Shown in pieces: positions 33,801 through 41,966 of a stretch of DNA of 64,000 bases. The position numbers and the translations under genes were made by a program. How positions within the stretch are numbered: the stretch's first letter is position 1; each line of letters starts with the position of its first letter. The DNA comes from Chloroflexota bacterium (GTDB lineage: Bacteria; Chloroflexota; Dehalococcoidia; Lucifugimonadales; UBA3495): assembly GCA_028875055.1 (NCBI GenBank), contig JAPPGG010000006.1, positions 1 to 64,000 of the forward strand, written 5' to 3'. The notes below the pieces were generated by a model. That model saw only the letters and a program-made list of their open reading frames with translations, was not told the DNA's origin and did not search any database.

Positions 33801-36253
33801 GGCTTGCAGCATTGACGGCGCCGCTCTTCACCATATTGCAGCAGTTCGGGCTTGTTACAGTTGACGCCAACAGTATCGGCTACGGAATCAACATTGACAG
33901 GTTCCAACTGGAGTTGGTCGACGATCAAGTCCAAGTGTGTCATGCCTGTGCTTATATAACCAACAGGGCCGTCTTGAATGTATGCCTCCGTTGTGGGGAC
34001 GAAACAGAGCTCCGTTCCACAACGCAGATTCAAAACTATTACCGAAGGTCTGTGGGATTTGCTCGACCGGGTAGCCTACATCCTGACCCCTTCGCGCTCC
34101 GAGTTCTTGAACACAGCGGGCAAATAGAGAAGCCTGAAGCCCGTCGCTACGAATTGCAATTTCAGGATGTCTTTCTTGCTAACGAGAATCCCGACGACGT
34201 ACGTGTAGATGCCCTAAGCGTTACGACCACTATGGAAATGGGCATCGATATCGGCAACCTTCTCAGCGTCGGGCTCAGAAACGTACCTCCCACGGTTGCA
34301 AACTATCAGCAGCGTGCTGGAAGGGCGGGCCGACGAAGCAGTGGAGTAGCCACTGTGTTGACCTTCGCCCAGAACCGAAGCCACGACCAGTTCTACTTCG
34401 CTGAGCCACCCAAGATTGTTTCCGATCCACCCAGGATCCCAAAGGTGTATGTTGACAACCGAGTTATAGTCCAGCGGCACGCCCGGGCCTTGGTGCTTCA
34501 GCGCTTCTTCCATCAGTGGTCCCCTACTGCATCCGGCCAAGTCATCGGGGGAACCCTCAACGCTTGGGGAAGTGTGAATCAGTTCCGCCAGAACAACGGC
34601 CCACAAGAATTAGCGAACTGGGTTAGGGCAAATCAGATTCCACTCGTTGACCGCTGTAAGCTCGTAGTTGAGCCATCGTTCCACCAAGAAGTCAACAGTT
34701 GGGTTTCTTCCATTCCGGCCGAGGTTACACAGCATATTCAACCCAGACCACCTGGAGAGGACGTACTAGGTAGCCTTCTGGACGTTGGCTATTTGCCTAG
34801 GCACGCCTTCCCGCTTGACGTGGTTTCGCTCTGGACAGAGCCTCCTCCGATTGGAGCCAACTACCGGGAGCGTGGGGTGCAGCGCGATCTGGGCATCGCA
34901 CTGTCGGAATTCGCCCCTGGAGCCGAGATCGTTAGGAAAAAACGTATCCACAGAGTAGTTGGCCTGTACAACCAAGATAACTTCCACCCCGACTACCAGC
35001 CTGAGGGAAGGTTTGTTGAGTGTCGTGACTGCCATTCGGTTCATTTGTCCGGGATGGGTGGAGCGGCTCCGGCCCATTGTAACGTCTGTCAGGGAGCAAG
35101 GCTTTCAAGTATGCCCGTTGTTCGCCCACCGGGGCTCTGCACCGAGTGGTCAGGTCCAGACGCTGGAGGGCGTCGGTACCTTGGAGGGGGCCGAGAGCGT
35201 GCCGGCTCAGCAACTCCTGCTAGGTTAGCCATTGGAGACGATTCGTACACATCGCCGAACAATGTGCAGCCTGGCTTCGCGCCCAATCTTCATGTACTCG
35301 TCAGAGTTGGTGACCTGCATGTTGTCAATCGAGGCCCGGACATCAATCAACCTGGCTTCCGTATCTGCCCTCATTGCGGTCGGGCTCTCGGCGACGGAGA
35401 GACGGTACACACTTACCCTGCCCACATACCGCCGTATGACGGTCCCAATAGAGGGGCACGGGCGGGGCAGCAGTGCCCCAACGTCAATCCTTCTGCCAAT
35501 AGAGTCTTGCTAAGCCATAGGTTCCCGAGCGAGGTAGTGTTACTTGGCACGGATCTCCCACAGTCTATGGATGCCGATGTCCGGGGTGCGAGTGGACTGG
35601 CGGTGTGGCTTTCCTTTGGTACGGTTGTGCTGAATGCGGCTTCTCGCGTACTTCAAATCAATCCCGAGGAGCTTAGAGTCGACGTGCGGTCTGCACGACG
35701 TCCCGGAGGCCGAATACATGGCGAAGTGTACATGTACGACACCTTGCCTGGAGGTGCTGGTTACGCCCGCGACGTCGAAAGCAACCTTGAACCAATCTTA
35801 AGACAGGCACTCGCTGATAGTCAGACATGTACCGACTCTCAGTGCACCAGTGCTTGCTATAGCTGCCTTCTAGACTACCAAAACCAGTTTCACCATGCGT
35901 CGCTGGATAGGCGGCTAGGTCATGCCGTCTTGGATTTCCTACTCAATGGCGCTCAGCCGTCTCTAACTCAGTTGGAGGTTGATTTGGCAGCCTCTCGGCT
36001 TATTCCATACCTGCCAAGTGGTTGGACGTCACTAGGGCAAGCAACCGTAGCAGGACAGTATTTCCCCCTTACAGTCACAGATGCCCGCGGGGACCAAATC
36101 GGGATACTGCCAAGGCACGCACTCGAGGCTGAACCTGACTTAAGCCTGTTGCAACAGCTTCAAGCAAGTGGAATTCGCTGCTGCTCTTATACGGACTTCG
36201 ACATGATTCGCCGCCCATTCTGGGTAATTGACCAGATAGCCTCACAGCCATAG
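30836..36253 (+). CDS. druE: DruE-like giant DEAD/DEAH helicase with DUF1998 (1,805 aa)
   Basis: SF2 helicase of the Lhr/DruE/BrxHI class. Walker A VVATGTGSGKTEIF (about residues 116-129), motif II LILDEAHTYTGARGTE (about 325-340), motif VI YQQRAGRAGRRSSGVA (about 1156-1171). Several CxxC pairs lie between and after the motor lobes (CECG/CRVCG near 575-590, CPRCHNRRG near 680, CGRCLGFG near 765, CHACAY and CLRCGD near 1034-1055). The C-terminal DUF1998 region has YDTLPGGAGYARDVE and the four-Cys cluster CTDSQCTSACYSCLLDYQNQ (about 1663-1682). DruE-type helicases are core parts of Druantia; BrxHI is a relative in BREX. ATG behind cttgggagggcgaa. DNA translocation is expected; no nuclease domain is seen. 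Confidence 0.9.
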   Translation: MPVSPFESFQQAKESICSYLETAYKISDQAVFAERALLLREEVRPPLTPAVAQEPFIESTPAFPGSRFLADLAKAVHQMPAELSDLASFGMPVRHFPLYDHQAKALEQTYGTTPNLVVATGTGSGKTEIFLLSVLGDILREALSTPWAAPVRTAEAGTFNSTQQQWLHSRRHERRQAAARAIILYPMNALVNDQVQRLRRVLADPAAETWQKASLQGNLIYFGMYTGDTEPTGHWLRPGPRSRWDRYVNEVTSTWNQLSQEHRMRGNWPRIDGPEMLCRWDMHKAPPDILVTNYSMLEYMLARAIEAPIFELTKRWLKTTPGARLTLILDEAHTYTGARGTEIAYLIRRLKERLDIRPGDGKLRCIATSASLPMHQNAQQEISQFVADLFGEPIASFSPIIASSPPPVPSHTPSLQELDAFATFGEAFDPEYPEPAIGALLNALSLGPLDSNISPEVSLYRAVRQQPQIIRARTLTTRNAKQLDALAHELWGSVGTSSQRRQATTGLFAAGAYAREKTVQDAPPLISSRVHMMFRGIPGLWACMDPNCSEIPQPFGVPAVPSRPVGRLYKEPAPWCECGARVLEVFTCRVCGLMFLGGIPDQATGSLWPWANDLEGGRPDLNDFVLFGVEPPGSQVEYRSIRTTLPIAAGHPEARLGYQVRGAVVGGVQTPFPNECPRCHNRRGRGAEGREIVEPLRTKGSKSFSVLVEDAFRLQPPTPSVDTANKGRKSLTFSDSRQDAAMLAGDLEIDHNRDLFRQMAYRLLTGCGRCLGFGTLQPGPGPLVGNTGAQPSGPQTCSDCGGSGSLPGHASPIPVGDLRQRILHLAHRARINPTLDDLPAYFAQLTPFYNPNDGSAQQHINASIRNEIAAPDFGLEPMGLAAWRATFPPQAAGALPGLSSQETDELIDAVMRLLATEDVLLPPSLDPRDWGELVPYWDRRLLVLPPSGGNHLVVFDPSRRTKLGRFLRSVAETLANRGRIQGPSAVDQWLAALTAPLFTILQQFGLVTVDANSIGYGINIDRFQLELVDDQVQVCHACAYITNRAVLNVCLRCGDETELRSTTQIQNYYRRSVGFARPGSLHPDPFALRVLEHSGQIEKPEARRYELQFQDVFLANENPDDVRVDALSVTTTMEMGIDIGNLLSVGLRNVPPTVANYQQRAGRAGRRSSGVATVLTFAQNRSHDQFYFAEPPKIVSDPPRIPKVYVDNRVIVQRHARALVLQRFFHQWSPTASGQVIGGTLNAWGSVNQFRQNNGPQELANWVRANQIPLVDRCKLVVEPSFHQEVNSWVSSIPAEVTQHIQPRPPGEDVLGSLLDVGYLPRHAFPLDVVSLWTEPPPIGANYRERGVQRDLGIALSEFAPGAEIVRKKRIHRVVGLYNQDNFHPDYQPEGRFVECRDCHSVHLSGMGGAAPAHCNVCQGARLSSMPVVRPPGLCTEWSGPDAGGRRYLGGGRERAGSATPARLAIGDDSYTSPNNVQPGFAPNLHVLVRVGDLHVVNRGPDINQPGFRICPHCGRALGDGETVHTYPAHIPPYDGPNRGARAGQQCPNVNPSANRVLLSHRFPSEVVLLGTDLPQSMDADVRGASGLAVWLSFGTVVLNAASRVLQINPEELRVDVRSARRPGGRIHGEVYMYDTLPGGAGYARDVESNLEPILRQALADSQTCTDSQCTSACYSCLLDYQNQFHHASLDRRLGHAVLDFLLNGAQPSLTQLEVDLAASRLIPYLPSGWTSLGQATVAGQYFPLTVTDARGDQIGILPRHALEAEPDLSLLQQLQASGIRCCSYTDFDMIRRPFWVIDQIASQP

Positions 36254-36278
36254 GTATCCTAGCGGGAGAGGTGAGCAC

Positions 36279-37100
36279 ATGGAGCATGAAGTAGAGGGGT
36301 TTGTCGCTGGCGACCAACCGGGAAACACAGATCTCACACGGTTGCACAGTGCCTTGGTTGGGCTGAAGAAACAGCTAGATAGGTACAGTCGACTCACGTC
36401 ACTCGCGGTTGAAGGACGAGATCTGGACGCCAAACAGATGCTGAGCAGGACTGGAAACCCAGCCCCCGAGTTACTTGAAAACTTGGCGGCTACCAAAGCG
36501 GCCATCGAGTCATTTCCCCTTCAGTCGCACATTCAGGAAGCTGCCAATTGGAGCAGACTACACTACCACGATACACTCGAGAGGGTGCTTGATGAGTCAG
36601 GACTACGACGGAACGGGCAGTGGCCCAGCTATGTCATTGAGGACGTTGTCCGACTGGAACTGAATCTGGAACGCTATGAGGCTCTGATAGACGGCAAGGG
36701 GGCGGGTAGTCTAGAACCAACTCGCATCGTCGACAGAATCAAAGCCCGGCTCAACGAGTTGTTCGACAAGTCCCTCGATGTTGTGGTGTTCCTAGGGTCG
36801 TTGCAGAGTGCTCAGGAGAAGGTTGCGGCAGACCAGGGCCAATCGCCAACAGACTATGTGGACATTCGCAAGGTTTACGGGGTACTTCGCTCCCAACGCG
36901 GCATAGGGCAGTATTCGGAGGATAAGTTTGGGGCTAATGTGTATCGGCTCTTTCTCGAAGGAAGACCCAAAACCACTGATGGAATGACGTTAGAATTAAG
37001 CCCGGCCCAAAGTGCCTCCGGCGGCATATATATCCCATCTCCGGGTGGTGGTAACTACATCGCGGCGTTGCGCTTCGTTGACGGAGAGCCCGGTGGTTAA
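36279..37100 (+). CDS. Coiled-coil protein between helicase and BrxD-like ATPases (273 aa)
   Basis: Unrecognised soluble protein. Residues ~15-70 and ~125-190 are charged helices with heptad character (LHSALVGLKKQLDRYSRLTS; RIKARLNELFDKSLDVVVFL). The C-terminal ~60 residues are Gly-rich with beta strands (SGGIYIPSPGGGNYIAALRF). It lies 25 bp after the helicase (RBS gcgggagaggtgagcac) and its last 8 bases overlap the GTG start of the first BrxD-like gene, so it is part of the same translational unit. The position, just upstream of a DUF2791 ATPase, suggests a structural partner of that ATPase. Confidence 0.65.
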   Translation: MEHEVEGFVAGDQPGNTDLTRLHSALVGLKKQLDRYSRLTSLAVEGRDLDAKQMLSRTGNPAPELLENLAATKAAIESFPLQSHIQEAANWSRLHYHDTLERVLDESGLRRNGQWPSYVIEDVVRLELNLERYEALIDGKGAGSLEPTRIVDRIKARLNELFDKSLDVVVFLGSLQSAQEKVAADQGQSPTDYVDIRKVYGVLRSQRGIGQYSEDKFGANVYRLFLEGRPKTTDGMTLELSPAQSASGGIYIPSPGGGNYIAALRFVDGEPGG

Positions 37101-38328
37101 CCCGGCCGGGTCGGTCCCTCCGCTAAATCGAACCACCGCCAGGGCGATTATTGGTAGTCTGGCTGATGGTGTAGTCCCCCGTGTAGGGGCCCATCTGTTC
37201 ACGGCGGGACGAGAGCGTTGGCTACAAAGCCTCGAAGAAGACTTGGAGGACTTGGCAGACGAGGCCTCTCTAGACGGGCGCCTACGAATCATCAATGGTC
37301 GGAATGGTGACGGAAAGACTCACCTCATGCACCTCCTCCGACAGCGAGCCTTGGACGCTGAGTTTGTAGTCAGCTACGTCGTGATATCGGATCAGGTCCC
37401 ACTCCACCGTTGGGATCTTGTGTACAGTGAAATTGTAAGGAATCTGGCTACTCGAACTCAGCCCGACGCTCCGGGCCTCAGGGCTATTCTCAATCCACGC
37501 TCCCCTGATCCCGATGTGGCGACGGATTTCACGCAGAAAGCGATCTCAGCAAGAGCGTTGGGAGGGATACACCCTAGCTTTGCCGAGGCGATCTATCGAT
37601 ATTGCACTGAGCAGACCGTGAATGTCGACGCCGAGCAGGACATGCTCTTACTTGGCTCTTGGCTCGAGGGTCATGGCCATCGGCTAGCGGGCATGGGTGT
37701 CGGGGGCGTAGTTGATCGGACCAACGGTGCCGCTATGCTCCGGTCACTGGCGCTTACCCTCCAACATTTCGGTTTTCACGGCTTAGTGATCTTGGTGGAT
37801 GAGGTCGAAAGTGTTCTCAATCAGACCACGCCACGTCGACGCGAGTCATACCAGACACTGAGGCTACTCGTAGATCGCGAGAGCATGCCTGTCCGGACGC
37901 TGCTCGCCGCATCGACCACTCCCCCCATGTACACGGACCCGCAACGTGGCATGTCGACGTATCCCGCGCTTTGGAGTCGAGTTAGGATCGAATCATCTTC
38001 AGATTTTATCAACTACAATTCCACTCTAATTGATTTGACTCGCACGCCCTTATCCGAATCGGATTACGTTGCCATAGCTAGTTCCATTCGTTCGATACAT
38101 GCCCGGGCTAGGAACTGGGAACCCGTGGAGGAAGGAACGGAAGATTTCATCGCCGGTGCCGTTAAGATAGCCGCTAGTGGACGTCTAACACTCACATATT
38201 CTCCGACAAGGGTTTTCGTAAAGATGATTGCTGATACGCTAGAGCGGATGTATCAGCATGCCGACTTCCGACCTTCGACTGAGAGCTTGGTTCAACAGTT
38301 CGGCAGTACTGACCAACTCCTAGGCTAG
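37093..38328 (+). CDS. BrxD-like DUF2791 P-loop ATPase, copy 1 (411 aa)
   Basis: AAA-type ATPase: RIINGRNGDGKTHLMHLLRQ (Walker A at ~69-76) and GLVILVDEVESVLNQ (Walker B at ~231-245) match DUF2791/BrxD of BREX systems, which form complexes with other BREX proteins. The sequence opens NRTTARAIIGSLADGVVPR, also typical of the family. GTG 37093 overlaps the previous stop by 8 bp and has acggagagcc in front; the longer frame upstream of it has no RBS. A second DUF2791 protein follows 38 bp downstream. No pglZ, brxC/pglY or pglX methyltransferase gene is present, so this is not a complete BREX locus. Confidence 0.85.
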   Translation: MVNPAGSVPPLNRTTARAIIGSLADGVVPRVGAHLFTAGRERWLQSLEEDLEDLADEASLDGRLRIINGRNGDGKTHLMHLLRQRALDAEFVVSYVVISDQVPLHRWDLVYSEIVRNLATRTQPDAPGLRAILNPRSPDPDVATDFTQKAISARALGGIHPSFAEAIYRYCTEQTVNVDAEQDMLLLGSWLEGHGHRLAGMGVGGVVDRTNGAAMLRSLALTLQHFGFHGLVILVDEVESVLNQTTPRRRESYQTLRLLVDRESMPVRTLLAASTTPPMYTDPQRGMSTYPALWSRVRIESSSDFINYNSTLIDLTRTPLSESDYVAIASSIRSIHARARNWEPVEEGTEDFIAGAVKIAASGRLTLTYSPTRVFVKMIADTLERMYQHADFRPSTESLVQQFGSTDQLLG

Positions 38329-38366
38329 GCCGGCAATTCTCGGACCCATCGAATAAGGGACTAGGC

Positions 38367-39575
38367 TTGAAAGCTTTCAGTAAGCTAGAGGTTACACGCT
38401 CGCAAGCACGGCTGTTTCTAAAGGCGTTGTTGGACGGGGTACCCCCACACAGCCTCTTGACCAGCTGGCTGACTGTCGGCCAAGAGCAGTTGATGACTAC
38501 GTTTGATGACGACCTCAAATCTGTTGCAGATGGAGGTTTCCGCAGCCTCTTCCTATTGGGCAACCCCGGCTCCGGAAAGTCCCAGCTGCTGATTACCTTA
38601 GAGCACCTGGCCATGCAGCAGGGTTTTGTGTCTGCGTATTTCTCGCAAGATGTGCCGGGCAGGTTAGCATTCAATCGGCCAGACCAGATATACCGACGCA
38701 TCATGGAAACGATGCGACTGCCCGGAAACCCTAAAGGCAATGTGGATGTCCTCCAAGATGTTCTTGATGAATGGACCAACCGGTCTCTGCCGAGACTCAG
38801 GCATACAAATAGATCCATGGCAATCATGTACCAACTCTCTGAAGCTGGACTGCTGCCAGGCAGTGTAGAACAGATCCATCGAAGAACGAGCCTCGCACTG
38901 GTAGGTTACATTGTGGCGACAGAGCGGCAGGACGAAGATGCGAGGATGCAGTTCCTAAGTGCATTGAAGGGCCCAGGGCTTACCAACAGCCGGCTCATAG
39001 AGATCGCTAAAGACATTGAACTACGTATACCCAGATATGTGGGTTATACACCCAGTCAATATGATGCTGACTACTACTTCAGCCAATTACGAACGCTCAT
39101 CTTCATCTTCAAATCTCTCGGGTACAAAGGTATGGCCGTGCTCTTTGACGAGGTAACCGCTATCATTGACCTTGGTTCTCGAAGCCGGGAGAAGGCGTAC
39201 AAGGTACTTGATTCGCTCTTGGTAGACAGTTACCGTTTTCGTGGGTTGTACACGGTCTTTGCCTACATGCCGCCCTTTATGACTCAACTGCGCGCCGATC
39301 GCGGGATCATGGGTCATGAACACCTTGAACGATGGAGACATTTGGTCGACGACAGAATGATCGAACTATCGCCCTTGAGTAGAGCAGATCAAGAGGAACT
39401 GCTGCGCCGACTTTCTTACCTGCATGGCGTTGCATATGATTGGCCTGCAACGGAGGTTGTCGGGCCGCGTGCAGGATCCTTGGCGAGGGCGTATCAAGAA
39501 AGCGGGCTCCCCACGAGAGAATTCGTTAGAATGGCAATTGACTCATTGGACCTCCTATACGAGACACACAGATGA
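38367..39575 (+). CDS. BrxD-like DUF2791 P-loop ATPase, copy 2 (402 aa)
   Basis: Paralogous in layout to the preceding gene: RSQARLFLKALLDGVPPHSL at the start, Walker A LFLLGNPGSGKSQLL (~61-75), and Walker B GMAVLFDEVTAIIDLGSRSR (~254-273) with AYKVLDSLLVDSYRFRG following, as in DUF2791 proteins. Identity with copy 1 is low by eye, so the duplication is old or the genes were recruited separately. It probably forms a hetero-oligomeric ATPase with copy 1. TTG 38367 is the likely start (aagggactagg in front). It ends the operon; its TGA overlaps an ATG of a 19-codon frame that soon stops. Confidence 0.8.
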   Translation: MKAFSKLEVTRSQARLFLKALLDGVPPHSLLTSWLTVGQEQLMTTFDDDLKSVADGGFRSLFLLGNPGSGKSQLLITLEHLAMQQGFVSAYFSQDVPGRLAFNRPDQIYRRIMETMRLPGNPKGNVDVLQDVLDEWTNRSLPRLRHTNRSMAIMYQLSEAGLLPGSVEQIHRRTSLALVGYIVATERQDEDARMQFLSALKGPGLTNSRLIEIAKDIELRIPRYVGYTPSQYDADYYFSQLRTLIFIFKSLGYKGMAVLFDEVTAIIDLGSRSREKAYKVLDSLLVDSYRFRGLYTVFAYMPPFMTQLRADRGIMGHEHLERWRHLVDDRMIELSPLSRADQEELLRRLSYLHGVAYDWPATEVVGPRAGSLARAYQESGLPTREFVRMAIDSLDLLYETHR

Positions 39576-40020
39576 TTCCGCCAATCAAGATCCCGCCCAC
39601 CTCGACGTTAGGCGCATTTGGGGATGCCTAGTGAATGACCTTGGGTTCCATCGTGTGAAGGCCGAGAATCTTGGAGGACAAACTAGCTTCGCCTCCCACA
39701 GGTCCAGTATAGCCTTGATGAACGCCCGCGCATCCTTAACAGACCATTGCGCCTGTCACGGCCCGAACAGGTCCACCAAATCGGATTCTTCATAGCCGGA
39801 CAATCCAGCGAAAAGTTCGCAATTCGGTACGCCCAGGCCCACTTTTTTGCCATTTAGGATTCCATTAACATTTCGTGCCGAAACGGTGGTGTTGGGCGAG
39901 GCCACAAGTTTGTTTCCCGAGGTCACCAAAACGAGCACGCAGGTGGCTCTTTAGCTGATCCGGAAATTAGAACCGGGATACGAGGGGAGCGGATGATTCA
40001 ATCCTGGATGAGGGAGACGG
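39576..40020. other. Degraded spacer after the Druantia/BREX-like operon
   Basis: A frame coupled by ATGA to the last ATPase (ATG 39572) reads MIPPIKIPPTSTLGAFGDA and stops after 19 codons. It looks like the beginning of a seventh operon gene that has been truncated. The rest of the spacer has only short frames without RBS, including one of 60 codons on the - strand (39756-39938). It separates two convergent defence loci. Confidence 0.4.
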
Positions 40021-40635
40021 TTAGAGATCTTTGAGGAACTGGGTAAGGTCAGTGAAGGCAGCATTGGTCCAGGGGATGTATCCCTTTGCAGCCGCTATTC
40101 CCAGGCGGGTGTCGGGTTCATCTCGAGAAGCAAGGAAGGAGTTCATGCGGGCTTTGGCCAAACGGTTCTCAGGGGGTAATATACCCTTGCCGCTTAGACA
40201 CTCCATGAACTCGTTCACACACTCCATGGCAGTATCTTCGGCCAGCGCTGCCAGGCAAAGATTCTCCAGAGCGCCGTTGGACTCATTATCGGGCATCACG
40301 AAAATCTGAACCTTGATTGTCTCCCCTGCCGGCTGTAGGTATGTTAGTGGGACAGGCAACTTCGCGTTCCGAAGACGGCTTCTTACGCTTTGAAGGGCCG
40401 ACTGAGCACTTTCGTCCGCATCCTGAACAACGCCAATGGACTCCACGCTGTCAAATCCCACCACGTCCACGAAGTTGTTGATGAAGTTCCCCAGATTATC
40501 TTTGCCGTCATAGGCGTGTATCTGTATGTCATCAATGGCCAGGAACCTTAACAACTCTCTAAAAAATTCTTGCTCATCCCGTCCTTCGACCAGCAATTGC
40601 CTGGGAGTGTCAATACCAACCGTACGTTGCAGCAC
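40021..40635 (-). CDS. DUF3226 TOPRIM-like nuclease subunit (204 aa)
   Basis: TOPRIM-type fold: QLLVEGRDEQEFFRELLRFL carries the conserved Glu near residue 18, and ESIGVVQDADESAQSALQ the DxD-like acidic motif near 70. KVQIFVMPDNESNGALENLC is typical of DUF3226. TOPRIM domains cut DNA or RNA, or bind nucleotides, with Mg2+. The gene follows the AAA ATPase by 3 bp, an arrangement seen in split OLD-like, Gabija-like and PARIS-like defence pairs (in PARIS the TOPRIM protein is DUF4435). It starts at GTG 40635 with a ggaggtcat purine tract 11 bases upstream. It is a likely toxic effector released or activated by the ATPase. Confidence 0.75.
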   Translation of the reverse strand: MLQRTVGIDTPRQLLVEGRDEQEFFRELLRFLAIDDIQIHAYDGKDNLGNFINNFVDVVGFDSVESIGVVQDADESAQSALQSVRSRLRNAKLPVPLTYLQPAGETIKVQIFVMPDNESNGALENLCLAALAEDTAMECVNEFMECLSGKGILPPENRLAKARMNSFLASRDEPDTRLGIAAAKGYIPWTNAAFTDLTQFLKDL

Positions 40636-40638
40636 GAG

Positions 40639-41748
40639 TCAGATGACCTCCATGTTGAAGTCAAGGACGCTTTTCAATCTCTCGCGGTCAAATTTTACGG
40701 CCTTGTATTCGCCCTGCCCATTCTTCTCAATACGAAAGAGGCGGAGTTCATCCTCCTCGTCGGCTTCAAAGGCCCGGTACGCCGCACTGATGCACTCGTA
40801 GCTGTGGGTGGTGGCAAACAACTGCACGTCGTAGCTGCGGGCAAATGCGCCAATGGCCTTCCACACCTTTTCCATTACCGAGTGGTGGATTCCGTTTTCT
40901 ATTTCGTCCACGAGGACTATGCCGCCGGGGGCAGATGCGATGGCAAGGGCAAATGAAAATATCCGGGACATCCCGTCACCCAGAAGTTGCAGCGGTATCA
41001 ATCTTCCTATTCCAGTTTCCGCGTAGATGGTGGGGGTTACCCCGATAGATACGACAGCCAATCTCTTAAGCTTAGGCTCTACCTCTTGCAGGATTTCTAC
41101 TATGCTATTCTGAGAATTTTGGACCTCCAGGTCACTGAAGCGTTTAACGTCTTCGTTGCTGACGCTCGGACGCCGACCAGTCAACAAAACTCCGGTGGGG
41201 TGCCCATTTGAAGGCTGACCCTCTTGGTAAAACATCTCTATCCCAACTTCTCGGGTTCTGTGGTCAGGTTGCCTTTCAACCAATCGCCCTTTGCTTCTGA
41301 TCGGTACTTCCGATGCAGTGGAATACTCCATAACGACCACATCACTGGACCTCAATATCCTCGAAGCACTCGTTTGCGTGTCTAGGTGGCTGCCCTCGGT
41401 GTCCCGCAACGGGATTTCGAAGCTCGACGGGTCTTCAATCCACATCGTGAGATCTCGCGGTGTATCCTGCCAGCTACCCTCTGCGGACAAGACTATGGAC
41501 AATCTGCGATCAAAGCTGTAAAAGATGTTCGCCAGAAATCTCTCTGGATTTAATTGCTCCAACCCCCGGAAACTTTCGATCCTCGAGCACAAATCTGGAT
41601 TCACCTTTCCGTGATGCACCCACAACGCTTCCAACAACGCCGTCTTGCCTACGTTGTTCTTGCCCGCGATCAGGTTTATCCGGCCCATGCCTTCAACGGT
41701 AAGTTCGTCGAAGCACCGGAAGTTCTTGATGGTGAAGCTGCGGTACAT
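40639..41748 (-). CDS. AAA ATPase (OLD/PARIS-like AAA_15/21), partner of TOPRIM gene
   Basis: 369-aa SMC/ABC-like ATPase: FTIKNFRCFDELTVEGMGRI, Walker A LIAGKNNVGKTALLEALW (~27-44), signature region LLGDGMSRIFSFALAIASA (~253-271), Walker B GGIVLVDEIENGIHHSVMEK (~273-292) and QLFATTHSYECISA. This is the layout of AAA_15/AAA_21 defence ATPases that sense phage proteins. Met at 41748 is supported by aggagcaaaggaa; the frame extends 41 codons further without need. With the DUF3226 gene it forms a two-gene module oriented against the preceding operon. It lies at the edge of the defence island; valS begins 218 bp away, divergently. Confidence 0.85.
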   Translation of the reverse strand: MYRSFTIKNFRCFDELTVEGMGRINLIAGKNNVGKTALLEALWVHHGKVNPDLCSRIESFRGLEQLNPERFLANIFYSFDRRLSIVLSAEGSWQDTPRDLTMWIEDPSSFEIPLRDTEGSHLDTQTSASRILRSSDVVVMEYSTASEVPIRSKGRLVERQPDHRTREVGIEMFYQEGQPSNGHPTGVLLTGRRPSVSNEDVKRFSDLEVQNSQNSIVEILQEVEPKLKRLAVVSIGVTPTIYAETGIGRLIPLQLLGDGMSRIFSFALAIASAPGGIVLVDEIENGIHHSVMEKVWKAIGAFARSYDVQLFATTHSYECISAAYRAFEADEEDELRLFRIEKNGQGEYKAVKFDRERLKSVLDFNMEVI

Positions 41749-41966
41749 TTCCTTTGCTCCTGCCCGGGAGTCTGCCGGAAAGCCAGCGGTGTGCCTGCCG
41801 TCGGGTCCTGATTTCACACCATAGTTTAACATTGGGCCTATCTCCCCCAATAGACGCCCCTGCTGCCACAATGGTATATTTTCCCTACCTTGTTACGAAA
41901 CTGGGCTAATCCGTAACGGATTCGATATACCCGACACTCAGTCAGCCATAACCAGGGAGAGTTTTT

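Noticed and set aside
28233-39575. Complete BREX or complete Druantia type I locus
   Set aside because: PglZ, BrxC/PglY, PglX, BrxL and DruB-D are all absent, so neither name fits as it stands.
39756-39938. 60-codon - strand frame
   Set aside because: No RBS, no family, and located in a degraded spacer.
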